From: Paracoccus sp. (in: a-proteobacteria)
Lineage (GTDB): Bacteria; Pseudomonadota; Alphaproteobacteria; Rhodobacterales; Rhodobacteraceae
DNA: 41,794 bases
NCBI GenBank assembly: GCA_030538425.1
Contig: JAUNTZ010000021.1
Span: 1-41,794, forward strand
Reading direction: 5' to 3'
In this document: one piece after another, positions 34,391 through 41,794 of the stretch
How the letters are laid out: every line of letters starts with the position of its first letter
Numbering within the stretch: position 1 is the stretch's first letter
Notes under the pieces: model-generated
What the model saw: the letters and a program-made list of their open reading frames with translations, nothing else
Database searches by the model: none
What the model was told of the DNA's origin: nothing
Position numbers and translations under genes: made by a program

Positions 34391-35871
34391 TGTCTTTCAC
34401 CCTTGCCATCGTTGGCCGCCCGAATGTCGGCAAATCCACGCTCTTCAACCGTCTGGTCGGCAAGAAACTGGCCCTTGTGGACGATCAGCCCGGCGTCACC
34501 CGCGACCTGCGCGAGGGGCAGGGGCGTCTGGGCGATCTGCGCTTTATTGTGGTCGATTCCGCCGGTCTGGAAATGGCTGAGGATGACAGCCTGCAAGGCC
34601 GGATGCGCCGTCTGACCGAACGGGCGGTGGATGAGGCCGATGTGGCGCTGTTCGTGATCGACGCGCGGGCCGGGCTGACCGCCGCCGACGAATATTTCGC
34701 CGATATCCTGCGCCGCCGCGCGAAACACGTCATTCTGGCCGCCAACAAGGCCGAGGGGCGGGCGGGCGAATCCGGCGCGCTTGAGGCTTATAGCCTTGGT
34801 CTGGGTGAGCCTTTGCGCATCTCTGCCGAACATGGCGAGGGGATGGAGGATCTGTATCAGGCGCTCAAACCGCTTGCCGATGGCTTTGCCGCCGAGAATA
34901 TCCTGCAAGAACCCGTGGTCGATGTCGATCTGGTCGAGGATGCGGAATATGATGAGGATGAGACCCCCGACTGGCTGCCGAGTGAGGCCCGCCCGCTGCA
35001 ACTGGCGGTGATCGGGCGGCCCAATGCGGGCAAATCGACGCTCATCAACAAGATCATCGGTGAGGACCGGCTGCTGACCGGACCCGAAGCGGGCATCACC
35101 CGCGACGCGATTTCCGTGCGGACTGAGTTCATGGGCACGCCGATGCGGATTTTCGACACGGCGGGGATGCGCAAACGCGCCCGTGTGACCGAAAAGCTGG
35201 AAAAGCTGTCGGTGGCGGACGGGCTGCGCGCGGTGCGCTTTGCCGAGGTGGTTGTGGTGCTGCTGGATGTGGGCATCCCCTTTGAACAGCAAGACCTGCG
35301 CATCGCGGATTTCGCGGAAACCGAGGGCCGCGCCGTGGTGGTCGCCGCGAATAAATGGGACTTGGAAGAGGACAAGCCCGAAAAGCTCAAAGAGCTGCGC
35401 GAGGCGTTCGAACGTCTGCTGCCGCAGCTCAAGGGGGCGCCTTTGGTGACGGTCTCGGCGCGGACGGGCAAGGGGCTGGACCGGCTGCATAACGCGATCA
35501 TGAAGGCCTATGCGGTGTGGAACCGCCGTGTCTCGACCTCAAAGCTCAACAACTGGCTGTCGGCCATGACCGAGGCGCATCCGCCGCCCGCGCCCGGTGG
35601 CCGCCGCATCCGGCTGCGCTATATCACGCAGGTCAAGACGCGCCCGCCGGCCTTTGTGGTCAAGGCGACCCATACCGACAAGATCCCCGACAGCTATCAG
35701 CGCTATCTGATTAACGGGCTGCGGCTGGATTTCGATATGCCCGGAACGCCGATCCGTCTGTTCCTGCGCGATCAGGGCAATCAGAACCCCTACCGGCACA
35801 AGGCTGACAAGATCCGCCAGTCGGGCGCGCTGTCCAAGCACAAGAACCGGCAGAAGCCCAAAGGCGCTTAG
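34390..35871 (+). CDS. der: Ribosome-assembly GTPase Der (EngA)
   Basis: Der is an essential GTPase for 50S subunit maturation. The 493-residue protein carries two GTPase domains, with G1 motifs GRPNVGKST (residues 9-17) and GRPNAGKST (about 209-217), and the usual DSAG/DTAG and NK(W/A) elements. A C-terminal KH-like domain runs from [19 protein letters not shown] to GNQNPYRHK. An acidic linker ([14 protein letters not shown]) separates the G domains. It begins at the bamB stop codon (TGATG). Its stop directly abuts the end of the convergent membrane-protein gene. Confidence 0.96.
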   Translation: MSFTLAIVGRPNVGKSTLFNRLVGKKLALVDDQPGVTRDLREGQGRLGDLRFIVVDSAGLEMAEDDSLQGRMRRLTERAVDEADVALFVIDARAGLTAADEYFADILRRRAKHVILAANKAEGRAGESGALEAYSLGLGEPLRISAEHGEGMEDLYQALKPLADGFAAENILQEPVVDVDLVEDAEYDEDETPDWLPSEARPLQLAVIGRPNAGKSTLINKIIGEDRLLTGPEAGITRDAISVRTEFMGTPMRIFDTAGMRKRARVTEKLEKLSVADGLRAVRFAEVVVVLLDVGIPFEQQDLRIADFAETEGRAVVVAANKWDLEEDKPEKLKELREAFERLLPQLKGAPLVTVSARTGKGLDRLHNAIMKAYAVWNRRVSTSKLNNWLSAMTEAHPPPAPGGRRIRLRYITQVKTRPPAFVVKATHTDKIPDSYQRYLINGLRLDFDMPGTPIRLFLRDQGNQNPYRHKADKIRQSGALSKHKNRQKPKGA

Positions 35872-36642
35872 TCAGGTGGTCACATCGACCAGAACAAAGG
35901 TCATGGCGGCAATCGCCATCACCGCCGCGATCGAGATCATCGGACTGGTCTCCAGCATCGCGGCGGCGACGCCCAGAAAGGCGAAGATCAGCGTGATCGT
36001 ATAGGCGCCGTTGCCCTGGATCTGCAATTGCAGCACGCCACCCGCCGCGCAGGCAAACAGCAGCACAAGCGAGGCCGCCGTCACGACCGAGGCCCCGCCA
36101 TCGACCAGCAACATGCCAAGCGCGCTAAAGGCGACCATCGTCACCCATGCGCTGAACACGCCGATCATGGGCGAGTTGTGGATACGCCGCCCCCGCGCTG
36201 CGCTGCGCAGGGCGACGGTGATCAGCCCCGCCAGCATGGCCAGACTGCCCAGAACCGCGCTGACCGGCTGGCTCTCAATCATCCAGGGCCAAACCGCGCC
36301 GATCAACAGCGCCCCGATCAGCGGCATTTCCTCATTGAACTGTTCTGCCTCGTCGCGCCCGATCCGCTGGAGCGCGAAAATCGCGTGGCTCAGCACCGAC
36401 AGCCAGACCGCGACCAGCAACATCCACAAGGCGGCATGGCGCGGCTGGAGGAACAGCGACAGCAAGGATTGATCCTGCGTCAGCGATTGCTGGACATAGA
36501 CCGATACCGGATCAGACAGACCGGTCGTTCCGCCCGCGGCCCCAAGCCCGCCATCCGCGATGGGCTGCAACGCATAGGCGATGCTGCTGCCGACAAACAC
36601 AGCCGCAGCAAGAAAGAGCATATGAGGCAGCAGGCGGTTCAT
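35872..36642 (-). CDS. Polytopic inner-membrane protein, unknown function
   Basis: I do not recognise a family for this 256-residue protein. It has about seven to eight predicted helices. It begins with a signal-anchor-like helix (MNRLLPHMLFLAAAVFVGSS) and a longer polar, periplasmic-looking segment. A cytoplasmic loop RIGRDEAEQFNEEMPL and helices through the rest follow, ending FVLVDVTT. The gene is real in composition and runs between der and the serS-tail repeats, ending exactly where der ends. No ribosome site stands out. Confidence 0.75.
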   Translation of the reverse strand: MNRLLPHMLFLAAAVFVGSSIAYALQPIADGGLGAAGGTTGLSDPVSVYVQQSLTQDQSLLSLFLQPRHAALWMLLVAVWLSVLSHAIFALQRIGRDEAEQFNEEMPLIGALLIGAVWPWMIESQPVSAVLGSLAMLAGLITVALRSAARGRRIHNSPMIGVFSAWVTMVAFSALGMLLVDGGASVVTAASLVLLFACAAGGVLQLQIQGNGAYTITLIFAFLGVAAAMLETSPMISIAAVMAIAAMTFVLVDVTT

Positions 36643-36730
36643 GCTGATTAACGCAAATCAGCGATGCCGGTTTCGCGGTGAGCGATACCTTTTTCGAGAT
36701 GAGGCGATGCCCGCCATAACGGGCGGGCGG

Positions 36731-37074
36731 CGCTCACGCCGATGTGCCTCGTGCGGTCAGCGGGTCTTAGGGGGCAGCGCCGGGGGCAGGGTGGCCGAGC
36801 CGTCTGCTTCCTGCCCGTTTTCCAGAACCGCAATCAGCGTGCGCCAGAGCCGTTCAGCGTCGACGAACTCAGGCTTGGCACTCGCCTCGGGTGGCGCTCA
36901 GGCCAATATGCCTTCCGCCGTCAACCGGGTCTTGCCGCGCAAATAGGGATGGAGCGCCTCGGGCAGCTTAACTCCACCATCCTCCCCTTACCCATTCTCC
37001 AGAACCGCAATCAGCCTCCGCCCGGCCCGTTCAGCGTGGACGAACTCGGCCTTGGCGCTCGCATCGGGCGGCCC
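36731..37074. repeat. Two degenerate tandem copies of the serS 3' end
   Basis: The 432 bases between serS and the membrane-protein gene hold two decayed copies of the last roughly 180 bases of serS. The near copy (about 36895-37072) matches serS 43 of 46 at 36921-36966, with a 177-base offset. The far copy (about 36731-36894) is shorter and more worn. Read in the serS frame, they give RLIAVLENG, stop, then [20 protein letters not shown] for one, and [19 protein letters not shown] for the other. The functional serS tail reads [20 protein letters not shown]. Both copies share a deletion of about 9 bases and a 2-base gap relative to serS. No gene is supported here. Confidence 0.85.
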
Positions 37075-38367
37075 TCAGACCAGCATGCCCTCGGCGCTCA
37101 ACCGGGTCTTGCCGCGCAGATAGGGGTGCAGCGCCTCGGGCAGGGTGACCGAGCCGTCCTCTTCCTGCCCATTCTCCAGAACCGCGATCAGCGTGCGCCC
37201 GACCGCAAGCCCCGACCCGTTCAGCGTGTGGACGAATTCGGGCTTGGCGCCGGTCTCGGGGCGGTGGCGGGCGTTCATCCGCCGGGCCTGATAATCGCCG
37301 CAATAGCTGACCGAGGAGATCTCTCGGTAAGTGTTCTGGCCGGGCAGCCAGACCTCAAGGTCATGGGTGATCCGCGCGCCCGCGCCCATGTCGCCCGCGC
37401 AGAGAACCACGGTGCGATAGGGCAGACCCAAAGCCTCAAGCACCGATTCGGCGCAGCGGGTCATGCGGGCATGTTCGGCCAGACCGTTCTCGGCATCGGT
37501 GATTGAGACCATCTCAACCTTTTCGAACTGGTGCTGGCGCAGCATCCCCGCCGTGTCACGCCCCGCGCTACCCGCCTCGGAACGGAAACATTGGCTATGG
37601 GCGACATAGCGGCGCGGCAATTCGCCCGGCTCAAGGATCTGGCCGTTGACCAGATTGGTCAGCGTGACCTCGGATGTGGGGATCAGCCAGAAGCCCTCAC
37701 GCGTCTGATAGCTGTCCTCACCGAATTTGGGCAACTGCCCGGTGCCGATCATCATCTCGGGCAGGACCAGAACCGGCGTCCAGGTCTCAGTCAACCCGTT
37801 CTGTTCGGTGTGGTGGTCCAGCATGAATTGCGCAAGCGCGCGCTGAATCCGCGCCACGCCGCCGCGCAGCACGACAAAGCGTGAGCCCGAGAGCCGCGCC
37901 GCTGCCTCAAAATCCATGCCGGGCCGGACGCCTGCGATCTCAAAATGTTCGCGCGGGTCAAAGCTGAAATTGCGCGGGCCGCCATGGCGGCGGATCTCGA
38001 CATTATCGGCCTCATCGACGCCATCGGGGATCTGGTCCAAGGGCAGGTTCGGGATGCCCAGCAAAAGGTCACGCAATTCGGCGTCCAACGCCCCCGCCTC
38101 GGCCTGCATCCGCGCGACATCGGCCTTTTTCTCAGCGACAAGGCTGCGCAGGCGGGCGAATTCGTCCTCATCCCCGCGCGCCTTGGCCGCGCCCACCTCT
38201 TTGCTGGCGCGGTTCTGCTCGGCCTGCGCATCCTCGGCGGCCTTGATCCGGGCGCGGCGGGTTTCGTCCAGCGACAGGATCTGCGCCGAGACCGGCGCCA
38301 CGCCACGGCGGGCAAGGGCTGCGTCGAAACCTTCGGGGTTCTCGCGAATGGCGCGAATGTCGTGCAT
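37075..38367 (-). CDS. serS: Seryl-tRNA synthetase
   Basis: This class II enzyme charges tRNA-Ser. The 430-residue protein has the N-terminal coiled-coil arm (about residues 30-100, [18 protein letters not shown] and following). Motif 2 is [20 protein letters not shown] and motif 3 ends [17 protein letters not shown]. The start was placed at [14 protein letters not shown] behind CAGGAG; the upstream ATG, nine codons earlier, lacks a ribosome site. The 3' end is odd: two decayed copies of its last 59 or so codons lie immediately downstream on the same strand. Confidence 0.96.
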   Translation of the reverse strand: MHDIRAIRENPEGFDAALARRGVAPVSAQILSLDETRRARIKAAEDAQAEQNRASKEVGAAKARGDEDEFARLRSLVAEKKADVARMQAEAGALDAELRDLLLGIPNLPLDQIPDGVDEADNVEIRRHGGPRNFSFDPREHFEIAGVRPGMDFEAAARLSGSRFVVLRGGVARIQRALAQFMLDHHTEQNGLTETWTPVLVLPEMMIGTGQLPKFGEDSYQTREGFWLIPTSEVTLTNLVNGQILEPGELPRRYVAHSQCFRSEAGSAGRDTAGMLRQHQFEKVEMVSITDAENGLAEHARMTRCAESVLEALGLPYRTVVLCAGDMGAGARITHDLEVWLPGQNTYREISSVSYCGDYQARRMNARHRPETGAKPEFVHTLNGSGLAVGRTLIAVLENGQEEDGSVTLPEALHPYLRGKTRLSAEGMLV

Positions 38368-38427
38368 GGCGGCGCTCCTGTAAATTTGAGACACCGCCTA
38401 GCCTATCGCGCCGCGCAAGGGAAGTTC

Positions 38428-38760
38428 CTAAACCTTGGCGCAGAACAGCCGGTAAAGCACCGCCATCACCTCAGTCACGCGATGATCGGCCAGCGAATAG
38501 ACCCGCGCCTTGCCATCGCGGCGGCAGGCAACAAGCCCCTCGGCCCGCAGCCGGGCCAGTTGCTGCGAGACTGCCGCCTGCCGCTGATCCAGCAGCGCCT
38601 CAAGCTGGCCCACGGATTTTTCGCCGCCCGCCAGATGGCACAGGATCATCATCCGGCCCTCATGCGCGAGCGCTTTCAGAAAGGTGGTCGCCTCAACCGC
38701 CGCATCGGCGATCTGCGCGGGATTTGCGGCGGATTTGTCGAAAACAACGGCATCGGTCAC
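38428..38760 (-). CDS. soxR: SoxR/SqrR-type ArsR regulator
   Basis: This 110-residue ArsR-family repressor has a winged helix-turn-helix (about residues 45-95, SVGQLEALLDQRQAAVSQQL). Cysteines are at 41, 79 and 107. Cys41 and Cys107 match the pair that forms a polysulfide bridge in Rhodobacter capsulatus SqrR and in sox-operon SoxR proteins. Repression should therefore lift when reactive sulfur appears. It begins with GTG; AAGGAACA lies just before, and the soxS stop is two bases upstream. soxS and soxR form a unit divergent from soxXYZA. The name soxR follows its place in the sox cluster; sqrR is the alternative label. Confidence 0.9.
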   Translation of the reverse strand: MTDAVVFDKSAANPAQIADAAVEATTFLKALAHEGRMMILCHLAGGEKSVGQLEALLDQRQAAVSQQLARLRAEGLVACRRDGKARVYSLADHRVTEVMAVLYRLFCAKV

Positions 38761-38762
38761 GG

Positions 38763-39215
38763 TTACTGTTCCTTGTCACTGGCCGCAAAGCTGACACCCG
38801 CGCGTTCCAGCATGGCGCCGATCTGCGGCCAAAAGAAATTGTCGCCCGGATAGCCCTCGATCCGGCCCTGCTCGACCCCGTCTTGCAGCAGGATGAAGGT
38901 CGGCGTGAATTGCGGGCGGCGGGCCAAGGCCAGCCCGTCGGGATAGGGCCCGGCCAGGTTCACCCGCAAAAGCGGCGCGGCCTGACCCTCGGGCGTGTGG
39001 TCATAGGCCGGGAAGATCTGTTCGTCCCATTGGCGGCAGAAATAGCAGCCGGCCTGTTCGACCATCAGGATCTGGGTGCCTGAAATATCGCCCGCCTGCG
39101 CATGCTGGCCGGGCTGCGCCGACAGGGCCGCAGGATCTGCCGCCAGAGATGCGGTGGCAAACAAGCTGGCAAGCGCGAGAGCAGGCAAAATGGCAAGTCG
39201 GGTGGGGCGGGACAT
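38763..39215 (-). CDS. soxS: Periplasmic thioredoxin-like protein SoxS
   Basis: SoxS keeps the sulfur carrier SoxYZ in an active, reduced state in the periplasm. The 150-residue protein has a signal peptide (MSRPTRLAILPALALASLFA, cleaved near SLAA). A thioredoxin-type fold follows with a CYFC motif (Cys57, Cys60) after QILMVEQAG and a cis-Pro site in RPQFTPTFIL. The start lies 20 codons inside the longest ORF, which otherwise reads into the sox promoter. It is followed by soxR at a two-base gap. In Paracoccus, soxV and soxW lie between soxS and soxX. Here they are absent and soxX is divergent. Confidence 0.92.
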   Translation of the reverse strand: MSRPTRLAILPALALASLFATASLAADPAALSAQPGQHAQAGDISGTQILMVEQAGCYFCRQWDEQIFPAYDHTPEGQAAPLLRVNLAGPYPDGLALARRPQFTPTFILLQDGVEQGRIEGYPGDNFFWPQIGAMLERAGVSFAASDKEQ

Positions 39216-39401
39216 ATCTTGTTCTTTATATCTGTCGAATGGTTGACAAATAATGTCGCCACCCCGTTTGCGCAAGAAAACGCCCCTTTTGCGCCTGCCT
39301 TAGGGCCAGTTTCCCGAAAAACCCCACATATTCAGAAAAACTATTGCGACAATCCGCCGCAGGTCGTAGGCTGTTCGTCGAAGAGGGTTCGGGGGAACGC
39401 C
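39216..39401. promoter_or_regulatory. Divergent soxS / soxX promoter region
   Basis: The 186-base spacer is AT-richer than the flanks and must hold both sox promoters and the SoxR operator. TGTCGAATGGTTGACA (39234-39249) is an imperfect inverted repeat that contains TTGACA. ATTCAGAAAAACTATT near 39330 is a loose match to an ATTC-N8-GAAT type SqrR operator. I see no convincing full promoter for either gene, so these sites are only candidates. Confidence 0.4.
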
Positions 39402-39911
39402 ATGACGATACGACAGGCCATTCATGCAGCCGCATTTCTGGGGGTCTCGGGCCTTGCTGTGGGCCTTGGCGCCGCCATGGCTGAGACCGCGCCCGAGGAT
39501 GTGGTCTGGTCGGAGGATGGCGCGATTGCCCAGTCGCTGACCGGCGTTCCGGGCGATCCGGTTGAGGGGCGGCGGATCATGTCGGTGGCCGCGCTTGGCA
39601 ATTGCGTGGCCTGTCACGCCAATGGTGAGATGGAGGACGACGTGCCCTTCCACGGCGACATCGCCCCCGCGCTGGACGGCGTGGCCGACCGCTGGGATGA
39701 GGCGCATCTGCGCGGGATTCTAGCCGATGCGAAACGCACCTTCCCAGACAGTTTCATGCCGGGTTTCTACAAGACCGGCCCGTTCATTCGGGTGGGCGTG
39801 GGCTATACCGGCAACGCGCCCGAAAAGCCCAGCGATATCGGCCCGATTCTGACCGGCCAGCAGGTTGAGGATATCGTGGCCTATCTGATGACGCTGACCT
39901 ATCAGGATTGA
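39402..39911 (+). CDS. soxX: Sulfur-oxidising cytochrome c subunit SoxX
   Basis: SoxX is the monoheme partner of SoxA; SoxAX joins thiosulfate to SoxYZ in the periplasm. The 169-residue precursor has a signal peptide (MTIRQAIHAAAFLGVSGLAV, cleaved near AAMA). The heme site is CVACH at 68-72, and Met119 in DSFMPGFYKTG is the likely axial ligand. The start is behind GGGGGAA; the 100 codons upstream in the longest ORF read through the promoter. It leads soxY, Z, A and B on one strand. Confidence 0.95.
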   Translation: MTIRQAIHAAAFLGVSGLAVGLGAAMAETAPEDVVWSEDGAIAQSLTGVPGDPVEGRRIMSVAALGNCVACHANGEMEDDVPFHGDIAPALDGVADRWDEAHLRGILADAKRTFPDSFMPGFYKTGPFIRVGVGYTGNAPEKPSDIGPILTGQQVEDIVAYLMTLTYQD

Positions 39912-39966
39912 CCCCGCGCCGCAGGAAACCCATGTGGCATAGCAGGACTGACCCAAGGAGATCGAG

Positions 39967-40401
39967 ATGAACCTGACCAGACGCAAGACAATGGCCGTGG
40001 GTGCCGGTGCTGCGGCGCTGGCGCTTTTGCCGGTCGGCGCGCTTTACGCCGCCGATCTGTCCGAGGCCGCGCAGGCTTTGGTTGACGAATTCACCGCAGG
40101 CGGTGAGATCACCGAAGGCGGCGTGACCCTGACCGCCCCTGAAATCGCGGAAAACGGCAATACCGTGCCGATCTCGGTCGAGGCTGAGGGCGCGGCTGAG
40201 ATCATGGTGCTGGCGCTGGGCAACCCGGTGCCGGGCGTGGCGAAGTTCAGCTTTGGCCCGCTTGCGGCCTCGCAAAAGGCATCGACCCGCATCCGGCTGG
40301 CCGAAACGCAGGATCTGCTGGCGCTGGCCAAGTTTGAGGACGGCACCGTCCGTCAGGCCCGGCAAGAGGTCAAGGTCACCATTGGCGGCTGCGGCGGCTA
40401 A
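39967..40401 (+). CDS. soxY: Thiosulfate carrier SoxY
   Basis: SoxY carries sulfur intermediates on a C-terminal Cys during the Sox cycle. The 144-residue precursor has a Tat signal (MNLTRRKTMAVGAGAAALAL), in line with export as a folded SoxYZ pair. The C-terminus ends IGGCGG, so the carrier Cys is residue 142. AAGGAG stands 6 bases before the ATG. soxZ begins 22 bases later. Confidence 0.96.
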   Translation: MNLTRRKTMAVGAGAAALALLPVGALYAADLSEAAQALVDEFTAGGEITEGGVTLTAPEIAENGNTVPISVEAEGAAEIMVLALGNPVPGVAKFSFGPLAASQKASTRIRLAETQDLLALAKFEDGTVRQARQEVKVTIGGCGG

Positions 40402-40422
40402 GGTCAGGAAAGGAAACAGAAT

Positions 40423-40752
40423 ATGGCACAGAATGTCAGACCCCGCGTCCGCGTCCCGGCCACGGCTTCGGCCGGTGAGTCGATCAATATCAAGACGCTG
40501 ATCTCTCACCAGATGGAATCCGGTCAGCGCCGCGATGCCGATGGCAACACCATTCCGCGTTCGATCATCAACCGCTTTACCGCCGAATTCAACGGCGAGA
40601 TGGTTCTGGACATGACCCTGGAACCCGCCATCTCGACCAACCCGTATATCGAGTTCGACGCCACGGTCCCCGAAACGGGTGAGTTCGTCTTTACCTGGTA
40701 TGACGATGACGGCGACGTTTACGAAGATAAACATCAGGTCGAAGTGGCCTGA
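40423..40752 (+). CDS. soxZ: Sulfur carrier partner SoxZ
   Basis: SoxZ pairs with SoxY in the periplasm and has no signal of its own, so it is carried out by the SoxY Tat signal. The 109-residue protein starts MAQNVRPRVRVPATASAGES and includes INIKTLISHQMESGQRRDADG, with a closing Ig-like strand EFVFTWYDDDGDVYEDKHQ. The ribosome site is AGGAAAGGAA. It lies between soxY and soxA. Confidence 0.96.
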   Translation: MAQNVRPRVRVPATASAGESINIKTLISHQMESGQRRDADGNTIPRSIINRFTAEFNGEMVLDMTLEPAISTNPYIEFDATVPETGEFVFTWYDDDGDVYEDKHQVEVA

Positions 40753-40828
40753 GACCAAACGGCTGCGCGGTGCCCTCGCGCAGCCATGACGACATGCCAG
40801 ACGACACACCCAAGGGGGGGATCACGCC

Positions 40829-41689
40829 ATGACGCGCTTGCAGCGCCTTTCGACTGCGGTTGCCGCAATCTGTTTTGCCGCGCTGGCCGCGCCCGCTTTG
40901 GCTGATCCGGCCGATGCCGAACTGGTGATCAACGGTGAGTTGGAGCTGAACACCGAGGCGCCCGCCCCCGATCATCTGAGCGACCGGCTGCGCACGATCT
41001 ATTCCGGCTGGCGGTTCCGCGATACCGAAACCCGCGCCATGCAGATGGACGATTTCGACAATTCCATGTTCCTGACCGTCGATGCGGGGCTTGCGCTTTG
41101 GGACCAGCCCGACGGGACTGAGGGCAAATCCTGCGCCGATTGCCATAATGACATTGAGGATTCGATGCGCGGGCTGCGGGCCGAACTGCCGCGCGTGAAT
41201 GCTGATGGCGAATTGTGGTCGATGGAGAATTACATCAACGATTGCCGCACCAACCGCATGGGGGCCGAGGCCTGGGGCTGGAACAGCACCGAAATGAAAC
41301 AAATGACCGCCGCCATTTCGCTGCAATCGCGCGGGATGCCCGTTGCGGTTCAGATCGACGGTGAGGCCGCGCCGTTCTGGGAACGCGGGCGTGAGATGTA
41401 TTACACCCGTTTCGGCCAGCTGGAAATGTCCTGCGCGAATTGTCATGAGGACAATTACGGGCGCTATATCCGCTCTGACCACCTGTCGCAGGGTCAGACC
41501 AACGGCTTTCCGCTTTATCGGCTGAAGGATCAGGGGCCGGTTTCGATCCATCAGCGGTTCCGCGGCTGCGTGCGCGACACGCGCGGCGAAACCTTTGCCG
41601 CCGGCAGTCAGGAGTTCCGCGAGCTGGAACTTTACGTCGCCTCACGCGGGCTTGGCCTGCCGATCGAGTCGCCCGCCGTCCGTCACTGA
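40829..41689 (+). CDS. soxA: Diheme cytochrome c SoxA
   Basis: SoxA, with SoxX, oxidatively couples thiosulfate to SoxY. The 286-residue precursor has a signal peptide (MTRLQRLSTAVAAICFAALA, cleaved near APALA). It has two heme sites, CADCH at 102-106 and CANCH at 202-206, so it is the diheme form. Cys139 in INDCRTNRMGAEAW is a likely axial ligand. Cys247 in RFRGCVRDTRGETF is the active-site cysteine that becomes a persulfide. AAGGGGGG is upstream of the ATG. A strong hairpin stands between it and soxB. Confidence 0.95.
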   Translation: MTRLQRLSTAVAAICFAALAAPALADPADAELVINGELELNTEAPAPDHLSDRLRTIYSGWRFRDTETRAMQMDDFDNSMFLTVDAGLALWDQPDGTEGKSCADCHNDIEDSMRGLRAELPRVNADGELWSMENYINDCRTNRMGAEAWGWNSTEMKQMTAAISLQSRGMPVAVQIDGEAAPFWERGREMYYTRFGQLEMSCANCHEDNYGRYIRSDHLSQGQTNGFPLYRLKDQGPVSIHQRFRGCVRDTRGETFAAGSQEFRELELYVASRGLGLPIESPAVRH

Positions 41690-41695
41690 ATCCCG

Positions 41696-41732
41696 CCGCC
41701 GTGCCGGGCGCATCCCGGCGCGGCGGATTTTT
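41696..41732 (+). terminator. Strong hairpin between soxA and soxB
   Basis: CCGCCGTGCCGGG pairs with CCCGGCGCGGCGG over 13 bp (one G-T pair) with a 5-base loop, then ATTTTTC. It has terminator form but lies inside the sox operon. It may partly stop transcription so that soxXYZA transcripts exceed soxB, or protect the 3' end of that transcript. Confidence 0.7.
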
Positions 41733-41776
41733 CATCCCGAATGCGTTCACATATCTGAATATCAAGAGGTGACCCG

Positions 41777-41794
41777 ATGATCTCACGCCGCGAG
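41777..41794 (+). CDS. soxB: SoxB, 5' end only (partial)
   Basis: The window ends six codons into this gene. The peptide MISRRE matches the start of the Tat signal in SoxB, the manganese-dependent thiosulfohydrolase that removes sulfate from SoxYZ. AAGAGGTG precedes the ATG. The position right after soxA fits the usual sox order. Most of the gene is outside the window. Confidence 0.8.

Noticed and set aside
36641-37506. Plus-strand frames over the serS tail copies
   Set aside because: They are antisense to serS and its decayed copies. Internal repetition of the peptide reflects the DNA duplication.

Overview
The window is GC-rich chromosomal DNA (only a few short AT-rich islands) from an alphaproteobacterium. 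It most likely belongs to Rhodobacterales (Rhodobacteraceae/Paracoccaceae group). The case rests on a gcrA cell-cycle regulator with a full CtrA-type box in its promoter, clustered GANTC sites, a TAXI-TRAP transporter set, ccmI, and a sox operon with an ArsR-type regulator. Most of the window is ordinary housekeeping and transport. No CRISPR array, prophage, transposase or rRNA was seen.

Layout. 0.2-10 kb: a 26-residue membrane peptide, a long-chain acyl-CoA synthetase, the LysM/BON protein Kbp, a secreted CAP protein, an MsbA-like ABC exporter, an MTA/SAH nucleosidase, tRNA-Leu(UAA), arginase, a TauE/SafE permease and metG. 10-14.7 kb: gcrA, an orphan ABC-2 permease, a DMT exporter, an AT-rich orphan gene and argD. 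14.8-16.3 kb: a two-gene unit encoding an Arg/Ser/Pro-rich Tat-signal peptide and an HPr-kinase-like/PqqD fusion protein. 16.5-20.2 kb: a TAXI-TRAP operon (binding protein, internal terminator, DUF1850 protein, fused permease). 21-24.8 kb: accA, then an overlapping cluster of sppA, a small membrane protein, a Ca/Na antiporter and a pteridine-reductase-like SDR. 24.8-28.5 kb: a DnaA-box/GANTC cluster, uvrC and a secreted hydrolase. 28.5-38.4 kb: ruvX-ccmI, sodB, rarD, a YfgM-like protein-bamB-der cluster, a polytopic membrane protein and serS. 38.4 kb to the end: soxR-soxS divergent from soxX-Y-Z-A-(B), for periplasmic thiosulfate oxidation.

Two things stand out. First, the 15-16.3 kb locus looks like a small peptide-maturation system. 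A Tat-exported peptide of 40 mature residues (20 Arg, 2 Lys, 7 Pro, and 4 Ser in two repeats 22 residues apart) is co-transcribed with a protein fusing an HprK-like P-loop kinase domain to a PqqD/RRE-like peptide-binding domain. I infer that it is a phosphorylated or otherwise modified peptide. Second, several intergenic regions are built from decayed tandem copies of the 3' end of the adjacent gene. Two copies of the serS tail, including a degenerate C-terminus and stop, follow serS, and three copies of the uvrC tail follow uvrC. Related degenerate tandem repeats of unknown source lie next to accA and sodB. This looks like a recurrent process of gene-tail duplication.

Regulatory signals: a perfect TTAA-N7-TTAA box upstream of gcrA; a TTATCCACA DnaA box with three weaker ones and four GANTC sites upstream of uvrC; a terminator inside the TRAP operon; a strong hairpin between soxA and soxB; and Cys41/Cys107 in SoxR at the positions used by persulfide-sensing SqrR.
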